From: Flavobacteriales bacterium
GTDB lineage: Bacteria > Bacteroidota > Bacteroidia > Flavobacteriales_F > PHOS-HE28
Direction: 5' to 3'
DNA: 64,000 nt
NCBI GenBank assembly: GCA_020635655.1
Contig: JACJZI010000013.1
Location: 1 to 64,000, forward strand
Shown: piece after piece, positions 8,500 to 16,175 of the stretch
Layout: each line of letters starts with the position of its first letter
Position numbering within the stretch: the stretch's first letter is position 1
Translations under genes and position numbers: made by a program
Notes under the pieces: generated by a model
Told to the model about the DNA's origin: nothing
What the model saw: the letters and a program-made list of their open reading frames with translations, nothing else
Databases searched by the model: none

Positions 8500-10164
8500 T
8501 CAGGGGACCTTCCGCTCAAAGAACACGAAACCGTTCGCCGTGTAAAGCTCCTCCACACCCGGAATGCGCCGCACCTCATCGGCGCCGGTCACCTTGGTCA
8601 CGATGTATACCGGCCGATCGATGGCACCGTGCAACAGCCATTCCTCATCGTGCGCGCGCGCATCGGTCGCGGGCGGCTTGCGCGTGTAGAAGAATTGGGC
8701 GTAGCTCTTGTAGCCCTTGGTGATCACGTAGCAGCGTTCGCCCTGGCGTTGCTGGAAGAAGGCGATGGCCGCGTTCTGGGAATATCCCTCGATCTTGTTG
8801 ATGGACACCATCAAGGCGAGCGCGACGTAGACCGCCGTGCCACCGAATAGTGTCAGCAGGCCCCAGCGGCGGTCGTTCCCTTCGAGCCAATAGATGCTGA
8901 AGACCAACGTGAGCAGGAGCCACACGCCGGCCAGGGCCTCCCAGCCGGTCCAGACCACAGGTGCCTCCAGATTGGCCATCGCGAAGGCGTCCATCGCGAA
9001 GTAGGGCTTGATCAGCTCCGGGTGCATGCCCACCACCGGCAACAGGATGGACGCGAGGGCGAATACGCCGCCCACCAGCCCGATGGCGATCCGCAGTCCG
9101 ATGCCTGCCTTGCGCCCTCCCCGCCAGATCGCCTGCATGTTCAGCGCGGCGAGGTAGGTGAGCGGATAGTAGGCGAGCGAACTGTAGTGGACGATCTTGC
9201 TCTTCACGAGGGTGAACAGGACCAGCACCACGCAGAGCAGCACCACCATCCAGCGTCGGAAGTCCTTCTGGTGGGGATCCCCGGGAAGCGGCTTGAGCAG
9301 TTCACGGACGGCGAACAACGACGCGGGAAAGCAACCCAGTAGGAGCACCACGAAATGGTAGCCGTGGAACCCGCCATGGCCGGCATCGGGCGTGCTGAAC
9401 AGCCGCCATTGGTACGTGATGAAGGTGACCACGAACCAGGGACCGTTGCGCACGAGGTCGATGATGAACCAGCTGCTCGCGACCAGGATGGTCGTGAGCG
9501 CAAGGACGATCAGGCTGCGACGGCCGGCCATCGGCCGGAAGCGGCCCACGGCCCAGACCACGCCTATCGTCAGGCCCATGAGCAAGAGGGCCACGGGTCC
9601 CTTGGTGAGGATGGCCAGACCGAGGAACAGCCCTGACCCCACGGCGTAGCCTACCCGTTCTCTGTCCGCCAGGCCCTGCATTCGGGCGGGATCGCCCCAG
9701 GTGAGCAGGATGAAGCAGTAGAGCGCCAGGAAGATCAGCAGGTTGAACCAGGGATCGATGATGCCGCTGCGGAAGTAGAGGTGGGGAAGGATGGAACCGA
9801 TGTAAGCAAGCACCCACAGCAAGCCAAAACCCTTGCCGCGCAGCATGTCCCCGATGCGGAAGAGCACCAGCAGGGCCAGGATGCCGCACACCGCGTTGGG
9901 CAAGCGTGCGGCGAACGCGTTCACACCGAACCCCCGCATGCTCAGCACCTGCATCCAGATGAAAAGTGGGGGCTTTTCCCAGAAGGGCTGATAGTCGATC
10001 TGGGGACGCAGGAGGTCGCCGGTGGCGTTCATCTCTCTGGCGATCTCGGCGAAATTGATCTCGTCCCAGTCGAAAAGATGCACCGCACCCAGCCCGGGGA
10101 GGAAAAGCAGCGCAGCGACCAACGTGATCGCCAGCATCCACAGGCCCCGGCCCCCGCGCACCAT
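8500..10164 (-). CDS. ArnT/PMT-type membrane glycosyltransferase
   Basis: The product has 554 residues with about a dozen hydrophobic segments. The N-terminal periplasmic loop carries the catalytic-type acidic motif FDWDEINFAEIAREM (residues 31-45), followed by YQPFWEKPPLFIW. This is the pattern of GT83/GT39-like enzymes such as ArnT, which transfer a sugar from a polyprenyl-phosphate donor to lipid A, protein or another acceptor. The acceptor is unknown. The upstream neighbour is a GT2 enzyme of the polyprenyl-phosphate sugar synthase type, which would supply the donor. A -7-like TACCTTCG lies only 4 bases before the ATG. Confidence 0.85.
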   Translation of the reverse strand: MVRGGRGLWMLAITLVAALLFLPGLGAVHLFDWDEINFAEIAREMNATGDLLRPQIDYQPFWEKPPLFIWMQVLSMRGFGVNAFAARLPNAVCGILALLVLFRIGDMLRGKGFGLLWVLAYIGSILPHLYFRSGIIDPWFNLLIFLALYCFILLTWGDPARMQGLADRERVGYAVGSGLFLGLAILTKGPVALLLMGLTIGVVWAVGRFRPMAGRRSLIVLALTTILVASSWFIIDLVRNGPWFVVTFITYQWRLFSTPDAGHGGFHGYHFVVLLLGCFPASLFAVRELLKPLPGDPHQKDFRRWMVVLLCVVLVLFTLVKSKIVHYSSLAYYPLTYLAALNMQAIWRGGRKAGIGLRIAIGLVGGVFALASILLPVVGMHPELIKPYFAMDAFAMANLEAPVVWTGWEALAGVWLLLTLVFSIYWLEGNDRRWGLLTLFGGTAVYVALALMVSINKIEGYSQNAAIAFFQQRQGERCYVITKGYKSYAQFFYTRKPPATDARAHDEEWLLHGAIDRPVYIVTKVTGADEVRRIPGVEELYTANGFVFFERKVP

Positions 10165-10168
10165 GGGT

Positions 10169-10176
10169 CGAAGGTA
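10169..10176 (-). promoter_or_regulatory. -7-like element (TACCTTCG) before the ArnT-type gene
   Basis: On the minus strand TACCTTCG sits 4 bases before the ATG at 10164. It is a one-base variant of TAnnTTTG and would give a leaderless transcript. Confidence 0.5.
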
Positions 10177-10196
10177 TCAGTGCCGCCCGGATGACC

Positions 10197-10937
10197 TCAC
10201 TTCCGCAGCAGGTCCCAGCCGATGCCCATGCGCGCGAGCGCATACCGAAGGCTGGTGTGGAGCACGCCCAACCCATAGGTCACGCTTCGAAGGAAGTTGA
10301 TCGAGCTCGCCTCGTCGAAATAGCGTGTCGGACAGGTGATCTCCGCGATCTCGAAACCGTTCCAGAAGATCTGGGCGATCATCTGGTTGTCAAAGACGAA
10401 ATCGTCGGAGCACTTCCCATACGGGCATGCCAGGAGCACCTCCCGCGAAAAGGCGCGATAGCCGGTATGGTACTCGCTGAGCTTCTGCCCCATCAGGACA
10501 TTCTGCGCGAAGGTCAACAGGCGGTTGGCCACGTACTTGTACATGGGCATTCCCCCCTTCCGTGCCCCTTTCCCGAGGATGCGCGAGCCGAACACCACCG
10601 GATATACCTCGTTGCCGATCAGGGCGATCATGCTCGTGAGCAGTTTCGGTGTGTACTGGTAGTCGGGATGCAGCATCACCACGATGTCCCCACCCAGGGC
10701 GAGCGCCTTGTCATAGCAGCTCTTCTGGTTGCCGCCGTACCCGCGGTTCATTGGGTGTTCGATGATGTGCCGGATGCCCAGGCGTTGCGCCACGGCCACG
10801 GTGTCGTCCGGGCTGCGGTCGTCCACAAGAACGACCTCGTCCACGAGTTCCATCGGGATCTCCCGGTAGGTCTGCTCCAGGGTGAGCGCGGCCTTGTAGG
10901 CGGGGAGGACGACGATCACCTTCTTGCCCAGGTACAT
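10197..10937 (-). CDS. Family 2 glycosyltransferase (polyprenyl-phosphate sugar synthase type)
   Basis: The protein has 246 residues and a GT-A fold of family GT2. It opens with VIVVLPAYKAALTLEQTY, has the nucleotide-binding VDDRSPDDT near residue 38, a second acidic region MLHPDYQYTP in the usual DxD position, and GYRAFSREV downstream. The length, with no C-terminal membrane helices, fits dolichol-phosphate mannose synthase-like soluble enzymes. It lies 32 bp upstream of the ArnT-type transferase in the same direction, which suggests a lipid-linked sugar donor and user pair. The sugar is not identifiable. Confidence 0.87.
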   Translation of the reverse strand: MYLGKKVIVVLPAYKAALTLEQTYREIPMELVDEVVLVDDRSPDDTVAVAQRLGIRHIIEHPMNRGYGGNQKSCYDKALALGGDIVVMLHPDYQYTPKLLTSMIALIGNEVYPVVFGSRILGKGARKGGMPMYKYVANRLLTFAQNVLMGQKLSEYHTGYRAFSREVLLACPYGKCSDDFVFDNQMIAQIFWNGFEIAEITCPTRYFDEASSINFLRSVTYGLGVLHTSLRYALARMGIGWDLLRK

Positions 10938-10941
10938 GGCG

Positions 10942-10949
10942 CAAAGATG
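10942..10949 (-). promoter_or_regulatory. -7-like element (CATCTTTG) before the GT2 gene
   Basis: On the minus strand CATCTTTGCGCC leads directly into the ATG at 10937. It differs from TATCTTTG at the first base only. The same CATCTTTG variant precedes mutY. Confidence 0.45.
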
Positions 10950-10973
10950 GCCGGATCCCCGAAAGGCGGTCCC

Positions 10974-11879
10974 TCACCGACGTTCGGCCAGATGCACCAC
11001 GTACACGCCGGAGAGGATCACCAGGACCATCGCCCAACGACCCGGTCCCACATGCTCGCCATCCAGGATACCCCAGCCGATGGCCACGACCGGCATCAGG
11101 TAGGTCACCGAGGAGGCCCAGACCGCCGAGACCCGGTGCAGGAGCATGTTCCAGAGCACCAGCGCCAATGCCGAGCTCAAGATGGCCAGCAACGCCACGA
11201 ACCCCATGGCCTTCCAGCCGGCCGGGTCGGTCGCCAATGTGGCCGGAATATCGGTGGCGAACCCCAATGCGATGAAGGCGGGCGCCAGGAAAGTGAGGGC
11301 CAGTGCGGAAATGGCCACGGGCGGCACGTCGTAAAGGAACCGCTTCACGATATTGCCGCTAAGGCCATAGCAGATGGTCCCCAGGATGGGCATCATCGCG
11401 AATAGCGACCAGGTCGCGTGGTCGTCCGTGTCCTTCAACAGGATCAAGCCGATGGCCCCCAGAAGCCCGAGCGCGATCCCGATGAAATGTCCCCCACGAA
11501 GAGGCGCGTGGAAGAACAGGATCCCGGCCAGGAGGGTCATCAGCGGGGTCAGGCTGTTCAGCATGCCCGAGAGGGAACTGTCGATGCGGCTTTGCGCGGT
11601 GGCGAAAAGGATGGCCGGGATCCCGTTCCCCAGCAACCCGGTGCCCAGCAGTGGCCGCCAATGGGTGCGCAGGTAGTGCGCATGCCGGAAGAGGACCGGG
11701 CTGAGCACCGCCCATGCGATCACGATCCGTCCGGCTGCGAGCTGCAGTGGGGCCAGAACGGGTCGGCCATCCTCGAAAAGCCCGCGCTTCATCAGGATGA
11801 ACGAACTGCCCCAGATCAGGGACAGCACGGCCATCAACACCCATGGAAGGGCGCTCGGATGCTCGGACCTTCGTGGCAT
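10974..11879 (-). CDS. DMT-family transporter (EamA domains)
   Basis: The product has 301 residues with about ten membrane helices arranged as two EamA repeats. The first opens with LSLIWGSSFILMKRGL and the second includes SALALVLWNMLLHRVSAVWASS and the typical end-of-repeat VTYLMPVVAIGWGILDGE. EamA proteins usually export amino acids or other metabolites; the substrate is unknown. An in-frame start at 11939 would add 20 polar residues, but the ATG at 11879 is preferred because TATTTTCG stands 7 bases before it. The gene diverges from the metal-binding lipoprotein gene. Confidence 0.9.
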   Translation of the reverse strand: MPRRSEHPSALPWVLMAVLSLIWGSSFILMKRGLFEDGRPVLAPLQLAAGRIVIAWAVLSPVLFRHAHYLRTHWRPLLGTGLLGNGIPAILFATAQSRIDSSLSGMLNSLTPLMTLLAGILFFHAPLRGGHFIGIALGLLGAIGLILLKDTDDHATWSLFAMMPILGTICYGLSGNIVKRFLYDVPPVAISALALTFLAPAFIALGFATDIPATLATDPAGWKAMGFVALLAILSSALALVLWNMLLHRVSAVWASSVTYLMPVVAIGWGILDGEHVGPGRWAMVLVILSGVYVVHLAERR

Positions 11880-11886
11880 GACGGCG

Positions 11887-11894
11887 CGAAAATA
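11887..11894 (-). promoter_or_regulatory. -7-like element (TATTTTCG) of the DMT transporter gene
   Basis: On the minus strand TATTTTCGCGCC stands 7 bases before the ATG at 11879. The same 12 bases precede ctaA at 12705 with the same spacing, which supports both as promoters. Confidence 0.65.
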
Positions 11895-11912
11895 TCCTGC
11901 CGTCGACCGTAC

Positions 11913-11920
11913 TAACTTTG
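11913..11920 (+). promoter_or_regulatory. -7 element (TAACTTTG) of the metal-binding lipoprotein gene
   Basis: TAACTTTG is an exact TAnnTTTG match, 51 bases before the ATG at 11972. It lies back to back with the DMT transporter promoter. Confidence 0.65.
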
Positions 11921-11971
11921 TAACCCTTCCGTTGTCCAAAGCGTCACACGCTTGAACTGAACCGATCGGTC

Positions 11972-12496
11972 ATGAGATCCTTCAAATTCCTCCCGATATG
12001 CACGGTCGCCGGCCTGATGGCCTGCCAGCAGGGCACGTCACCCAGCGCGGGAGCCGAGCAGAACATCACGCGGAACGTCCATGAAGTGACGATCGCATCG
12101 GGTACCCCGGTGGTGACCGCGGACCTGAGCATCGAGGGCATGACCTGTGAGATCATGTGTGGCGGAGCGATCAAGGATGCCTTGGGCAAGCTCGCCGGAG
12201 TGGAGGATACCAAGATCGATTTCAAGGAAGGGGAGGACGTGGACCACGCGATCGTGACCTTTGATCCGGAGAAGGTGAGCGAGGACCAGATGATCCAGGC
12301 CGTTCAAGCACTTCATGAAGGACAATACAAGGTCCTCGCGGTGGATGTCACCCGACAGGTCCTGCAACATCCCGGGTCGGCCAGCGACGAGGGAGCGGAA
12401 GGACCGGCCAGCACGGAGGAGCAGGTGTCCGTCGCCCTGCAGGGGTTCGTGCTGCCAAGTCTCTTGGAGCTGCTCTCCCAGATCGTCCGGTCCTGA
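11972..12496 (+). CDS. Heavy-metal-associated (HMA) domain lipoprotein
   Basis: The protein has 174 residues. A lipoprotein signal peptide ends at LMAC with Cys18. One HMA domain follows at residues 48-110, with the metal loop GMTCEIMC. The cysteines (59 and 63) are spaced CxxxC, one residue more than the usual CxxC of copper chaperones. The domain otherwise fits the fold: IKDALGKLAGVEDTKIDF, then AIVTFDPEKVSEDQMIQAV. The last 60 residues are Glu/Gln-rich with no recognised domain. It is probably a periplasm-facing, membrane-anchored metal binder. The metal is not determined; nearby heme A synthase makes copper for cytochrome oxidase a possibility but not a proof. Confidence 0.85.
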   Translation: MRSFKFLPICTVAGLMACQQGTSPSAGAEQNITRNVHEVTIASGTPVVTADLSIEGMTCEIMCGGAIKDALGKLAGVEDTKIDFKEGEDVDHAIVTFDPEKVSEDQMIQAVQALHEGQYKVLAVDVTRQVLQHPGSASDEGAEGPASTEEQVSVALQGFVLPSLLELLSQIVRS

Positions 12497-12528
12497 TCTT
12501 TTTCGATCACGTCGAATGCGGACGGCAG

Positions 12529-12555
12529 AAAGAGGACCCCGTTCCTCTTTTTTTG
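12529..12555 (+). terminator. Rho-independent terminator after the HMA lipoprotein gene
   Basis: An 8-bp stem AAAGAGGA/TCCTCTTT (12529-12536 with 12543-12550, loop CCCCGT) runs into seven T. It is one of the clearest terminators in the window. The rest of 12556-12704 holds no recognisable gene. Confidence 0.88.
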
Positions 12556-12704
12556 TTCCGTACATGTGACCCCGATCCCATGCGCACGTCCATAGAGCGA
12601 TGTGAGGTCCGGCCAGCAATGGCCGGTCAGTGGGAGAGCGGCCCTCGGAAGCGAATGCGACCGGGGGCCGCTTGTTCTTGCCCTACCGACCATCCCGGCA
12701 TGGG

Positions 12705-12712
12705 TATTTTCG
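12705..12712 (+). promoter_or_regulatory. -7-like element (TATTTTCG) of ctaA
   Basis: TATTTTCG stands 7 bases before the ATG at 12720. A TTG at 12678-12680 is a possible -33 element. Confidence 0.65.
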
Positions 12713-12719
12713 CGCCCCG

Positions 12720-13748
12720 ATGGCGGTCGTTCCCCGCATGAGGCCCGTGCTGGCCTGGTCGATCACGGGATGCGTGATGATCGCCTGCATGGTGCTCATC
12801 GGCGGGGTCACCCGGCTTACAGGCAGCGGTCTCAGCATCACCGAATGGAAGCCGATCGTGGGCGCACTTCCGCCGATGAACGCTGCGGAGTGGCAGGAGG
12901 CCTTTGCCAAATACCGCAAGATCCCCGAGTACGAGTTGGTCAACGCCCACATGGACCTGGCGGGTTTCAAACGGATCTTTTTCTGGGAATACCTGCACCG
13001 CAATTGGGGTCGCCTGATGGGCCTGGTCTTCCTGCTTCCCTTCCTTTGGTTCTGGCGGACAGGTCGACTCAAGGGCCCCCTGTTCCGAAGGGCCTGGACG
13101 ATCCTGATCGGCGGCGGGCTGGTCGGTGCCCTGGGCTGGTTCATGGTGGCCAGCGGCCTGGAGGACATGCCCGATGTGAGCCACTACCGATTGGCGATCC
13201 ATCTGGTCGCCGCGTTCGCCGTGTACGCACTGGTCCTCTGGACCGCGATGGACCTGAAGCGTGGGCGTCGGGGGATCCGCGCAGGAGATGCGGCGGGCCG
13301 GTCCGTGCGCTGGTTGCTCTGGCTCCTCCTGGTCCAGATCGTGTTCGGTGCGTTCACCGCCGGATTGGATGCCGGGCGCATTTACAATACCTGGCCCCTG
13401 ATGAACGGCAGTTTCATGCCGGAGAACGTCCTGGCCTTCCCAAGTCTTTGGAAGGACCTCACCGACCACCCGGATGGCGTTCAGTTCGTGCATCGCAACC
13501 TGGCCTGGCTCGTGGCCCTCGGGTTCCTCGGGGTCGCCTGGGCCTACCGCGGCCGGGGCGACCTGGCCCCGGCCTTGAAGTGGATGGCGGCGGCGGTCGT
13601 GCTACAGTTCACCCTCGGGGTGCTCACCGTGCTCACCCAGGTCGACCTGCTCCTCGGCGTCCTGCACCAATTGGGCGCCCTCGTGCTGCTCACCGCGCTT
13701 CTCAACGTGGTCCATCGGACGGGCCGGCCGTTACCCAGCGAAGGGTAG
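12720..13748 (+). CDS. ctaA: Heme A synthase (CtaA/COX15)
   Basis: The enzyme oxidises the C8 methyl of heme O to make heme A for cytochrome oxidase. The protein has 342 residues and about eight membrane helices. Family marks are GGVTRLTGSGLSITEWKP near the N-terminus, EYLHRNWGRLMG, SHYRLAIHL, FVHRNLAWLV and VLHQLGALVLLTALLNVVHR. These supply the paired histidines of the two heme sites. The start at 12720 is set by the promoter 7 bases upstream. Its end overlaps the end of gldD on the other strand by 47 bp. Confidence 0.95.
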   Translation: MAVVPRMRPVLAWSITGCVMIACMVLIGGVTRLTGSGLSITEWKPIVGALPPMNAAEWQEAFAKYRKIPEYELVNAHMDLAGFKRIFFWEYLHRNWGRLMGLVFLLPFLWFWRTGRLKGPLFRRAWTILIGGGLVGALGWFMVASGLEDMPDVSHYRLAIHLVAAFAVYALVLWTAMDLKRGRRGIRAGDAAGRSVRWLLWLLLVQIVFGAFTAGLDAGRIYNTWPLMNGSFMPENVLAFPSLWKDLTDHPDGVQFVHRNLAWLVALGFLGVAWAYRGRGDLAPALKWMAAAVVLQFTLGVLTVLTQVDLLLGVLHQLGALVLLTALLNVVHRTGRPLPSEG

Positions 13749-14295
13749 AAGCGAAATGCCGAATGTCCTGCCGGATGCGCGTGGTGATGGGGGCCAGACT
13801 GTCCGCGTTCGGCCTTGATCGGAAATACAGGGAACCATAGAGGAAATTGGTCGTGCTGTCGGTCAGGTAGAAGACCATCGGGCTGGCGACATCGCCTTCC
13901 ACATCAAAAAGGTCACCGAACACCCGGCTCGTGTCGCGCAGCAGCCGTTCCGTGGTGATCTTGAACGCCTTGGCCTCGTGCTTGTTCTTGAAGTCGTGCG
14001 CATCGGCGAGCAATTGCCCGAGATCGCCCTGCACGTGGCGATAGGTCAGATGCACCGCGGCCTTGTAGCCGGGGTAGGTGATGTTGTACCAGCATGGCCG
14101 CTCATCCGCATGTTGGGGCACCATGCGGGCCGCCTTGGGGATCTCCGCGAGGAAACAATCCGAGGTGAACAGCGCATAGCCCTGCTCCGGTAGATCGATC
14201 CGGAAATAGCCATGCGGCTTGGGCACGGGATCGCCGCCACAGCCGACGAGCACGCAGCCGACCAGCAGGGGTCCGATGCAGCTACGACCGACCAT
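13702..14295 (-). CDS. gldD: GldD, gliding/T9SS-associated lipoprotein
   Basis: The product has 197 residues with a lipoprotein signal ending in LVGC (Cys19). The mature protein begins with the family motif KPHGYFRIDLPEQGY. GldD is required for gliding and T9SS function in Flavobacterium, but its exact role is not known. Its 5' end overlaps the gldE stop by 14 bp, matching the conserved gldE-gldD pair. The last 15 codons overlap the end of ctaA on the opposite strand, and the final residues VTAGPSDGPR look like a non-conserved extension, so an older stop may have been lost. Confidence 0.93.
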   Translation of the reverse strand: MVGRSCIGPLLVGCVLVGCGGDPVPKPHGYFRIDLPEQGYALFTSDCFLAEIPKAARMVPQHADERPCWYNITYPGYKAAVHLTYRHVQGDLGQLLADAHDFKNKHEAKAFKITTERLLRDTSRVFGDLFDVEGDVASPMVFYLTDSTTNFLYGSLYFRSRPNADSLAPITTRIRQDIRHFASTLRWVTAGPSDGPR

Positions 14296-15616
14296 CCGTT
14301 CCCATGATCACCTTGACCCGACGCACCCGTTTGTTGTCGCTGGCCTCCACCACGAACGCATGATCGCGCAATGTGACCCGTTCGCCCTTGGTCGGGATAT
14401 GACCGGTCAACTCCAGCACAAATCCGCCGATCGTTTCGCTGTCCCCCTTGTTCTCCTCGAAAAGGTGGCCATCGATCCCGAGCACGCGGTACATGTCGGT
14501 GAGCGGGGTCTTTCCCTCGAACACAAATGTCCGGTCATCGAGCTTGCTGTAGACCACGTCCTCGTCGTCGAACTCATCGGTGATGTCCCCGACGATCTCC
14601 TCGATCACGTCCTCCAGCGTGACGATCCCGGAGGTCCCTCCATACTCGTCCACGACCACCGCCAGATGCACCTTTTTCAGCTGGAATTCCTTCAGTAGAT
14701 CGTCCAACTTCTTGCCTTCGGGCACGAAATACGGCTCACGGAGCTGGGTATGCCAGTCGAAGTCCGGCTTCTCGATATGCGGCAGGACATCCTTGATGTG
14801 CAGCACGCCGACCACGTGGTCCATGGTTTCCTCGTAGACCGGTACGCGGCTGAATCCGCTGTCGATGATCGCGGCCAGAAGTTCCTTGAAGGTCAGATCC
14901 TTGTCGAACGCCACCATGGCCGTGCGGGGCCGCATCACCTGGCGCACGTCGATATTGCCGAACTTGACGATCCCTTTCAGGATGCGCTGTTCCTCGGCGG
15001 TCGTGCTCGCGTCATTGGTCAGTTCGAGGGCATGACCGAGTGCGTCGACGGAGATCGTGCGCCCGGCCCGTTTGCGGTAGCGCTTCTCGATGAAGGAGGT
15101 GGACCGGATCAATACTTCGTTGAGCGGTGTGCAGAGCCACCTCAGGCCTGTCAGGGGCGTCGCCATCACCTGGGCCACGCGCATGGCATGGCTGGTGGCA
15201 TACACCTTTGGCAACACTTCACCGAGCAGAAGGATCACGAACGTGACCGCCAATACCTGGACGATGAAGACCAGATAGGGGGCCATGTCCCTTGTATCGA
15301 TCACGGCATTGAGGGCGAGCGTGCTGAGCACGACGACGCCCACGTTCACGAAGTTGTTCGCGATGAGGATGGTGGCCAGCAGCCGTCGTGGCCGGGAGAG
15401 CAGATCGATCACGCGTGCACCCCTGGCCCCACCGCGTTCCCGCAGATCGCGCAACTGAGAGGGCCCCAGGGAGAACAAGGCCACCTCACTGGCGGACATG
15501 GCTGCCGATCCGACGAGCAGGACAGCAATTGCCGCAAGGATCAGCCAGGTGGCCAGGCCACCGGCCCCCTGGGCCAGTTGGATGGTGGATAGCGTATGTG
15601 GGGACGGAGGCTCCAT
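14282..15616 (-). CDS. gldE: GldE, gliding-associated CNNM/CBS membrane protein
   Basis: The protein has 444 residues in the HlyC/CorC-like layout. An N-terminal CNNM domain with about four membrane helices begins near AAIAVLLVGSAAMSASEVALFSL. Next come a CBS pair (MVAFDKDLTFKELLAAIIDSGFSRVPVYEE, in pieces) and a C-terminal transporter-associated domain after DEYGGTSGIVTLEDVIEEIVG. GldE is tied genetically to GldD and T9SS. The open frame runs 41 codons further upstream into ssb, but the ATG at 15616 gives a normal N-terminus 52 bp after the ssb stop. Confidence 0.93.
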   Translation of the reverse strand: MEPPSPHTLSTIQLAQGAGGLATWLILAAIAVLLVGSAAMSASEVALFSLGPSQLRDLRERGGARGARVIDLLSRPRRLLATILIANNFVNVGVVVLSTLALNAVIDTRDMAPYLVFIVQVLAVTFVILLLGEVLPKVYATSHAMRVAQVMATPLTGLRWLCTPLNEVLIRSTSFIEKRYRKRAGRTISVDALGHALELTNDASTTAEEQRILKGIVKFGNIDVRQVMRPRTAMVAFDKDLTFKELLAAIIDSGFSRVPVYEETMDHVVGVLHIKDVLPHIEKPDFDWHTQLREPYFVPEGKKLDDLLKEFQLKKVHLAVVVDEYGGTSGIVTLEDVIEEIVGDITDEFDDEDVVYSKLDDRTFVFEGKTPLTDMYRVLGIDGHLFEENKGDSETIGGFVLELTGHIPTKGERVTLRDHAFVVEASDNKRVRRVKVIMGTDGRS

Positions 15617-15668
15617 GGAGCGGATGGGGACCGGCTTCCGGTGGTGATGGACCACCGGGGATCCCCAT

Positions 15669-16109
15669 CTAGAAGGGCAGGTCGTCCAGCTCGTCGGGGG
15701 TGTTGTCCGTGGCACCTCCGCCCACTGGGGCAGCCTCACGGACGTTCGGTCCCTGTCCGGTCTCCCCTCGGTCGGTGGGGCGATCCAACAGGGTCATATT
15801 GTCCGCCTGCACTTCGGTCGTGTACCGGGCATTCCCATCGCGGTCCTGCCACTGCCGGGTGCGCAACTTGCCCTCCACATAGACCTTGCTGCCCTTGCGC
15901 AGGTACTTCTCGGTGATCTCACCGAGACCGCGCCAGGCCACCACATTGTGCCACTCGGTCTGCTCGCGCTTCTCTCCCGTTTGGCGGTCCTTGTAGGTCT
16001 CGCTCGTGGCCAGGCGGAAGTTGGCCACCGTGGCGCCGTTCTGAAGGTGGCGCACTTCAGGATCGGCGCCGAGGTTGCCGATCAGGATCACCTTGTTCAC
16101 TCCGGACAT
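15669..16109 (-). CDS. ssb: Single-stranded DNA-binding protein
   Basis: SSB coats single-stranded DNA and recruits repair and replication enzymes. The protein has 146 residues. The OB fold begins MSGVNKVILIGNLGADPEVR and includes EWHNVVAWRGLGEITEKYL and KVYVEGKLRTRQWQDRDG. The flexible tail ends in the partner-binding DDLPF. The ATG at 16109 is chosen over one nine codons upstream because it opens the conserved start; a TATCTTTG box stands 24 bases before it. It is followed by gldE in the same direction. Confidence 0.97.
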   Translation of the reverse strand: MSGVNKVILIGNLGADPEVRHLQNGATVANFRLATSETYKDRQTGEKREQTEWHNVVAWRGLGEITEKYLRKGSKVYVEGKLRTRQWQDRDGNARYTTEVQADNMTLLDRPTDRGETGQGPNVREAAPVGGGATDNTPDELDDLPF

Positions 16110-16133
16110 CGTGCTCTTTCGGATCGTTCGCCT

Positions 16134-16141
16134 CAAAGATA
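16134..16141 (-). promoter_or_regulatory. -7 element (TATCTTTG) of ssb
   Basis: An exact TATCTTTG on the minus strand lies in the gap between mutY and ssb, 24 bases before the ssb ATG. The ssb-gldE-gldD unit can therefore be transcribed independently of mutY. Confidence 0.75.
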
Positions 16142-16175
16142 GGTCATGGTCCAGGCTCGTCCGGGCGGCCCGCCC

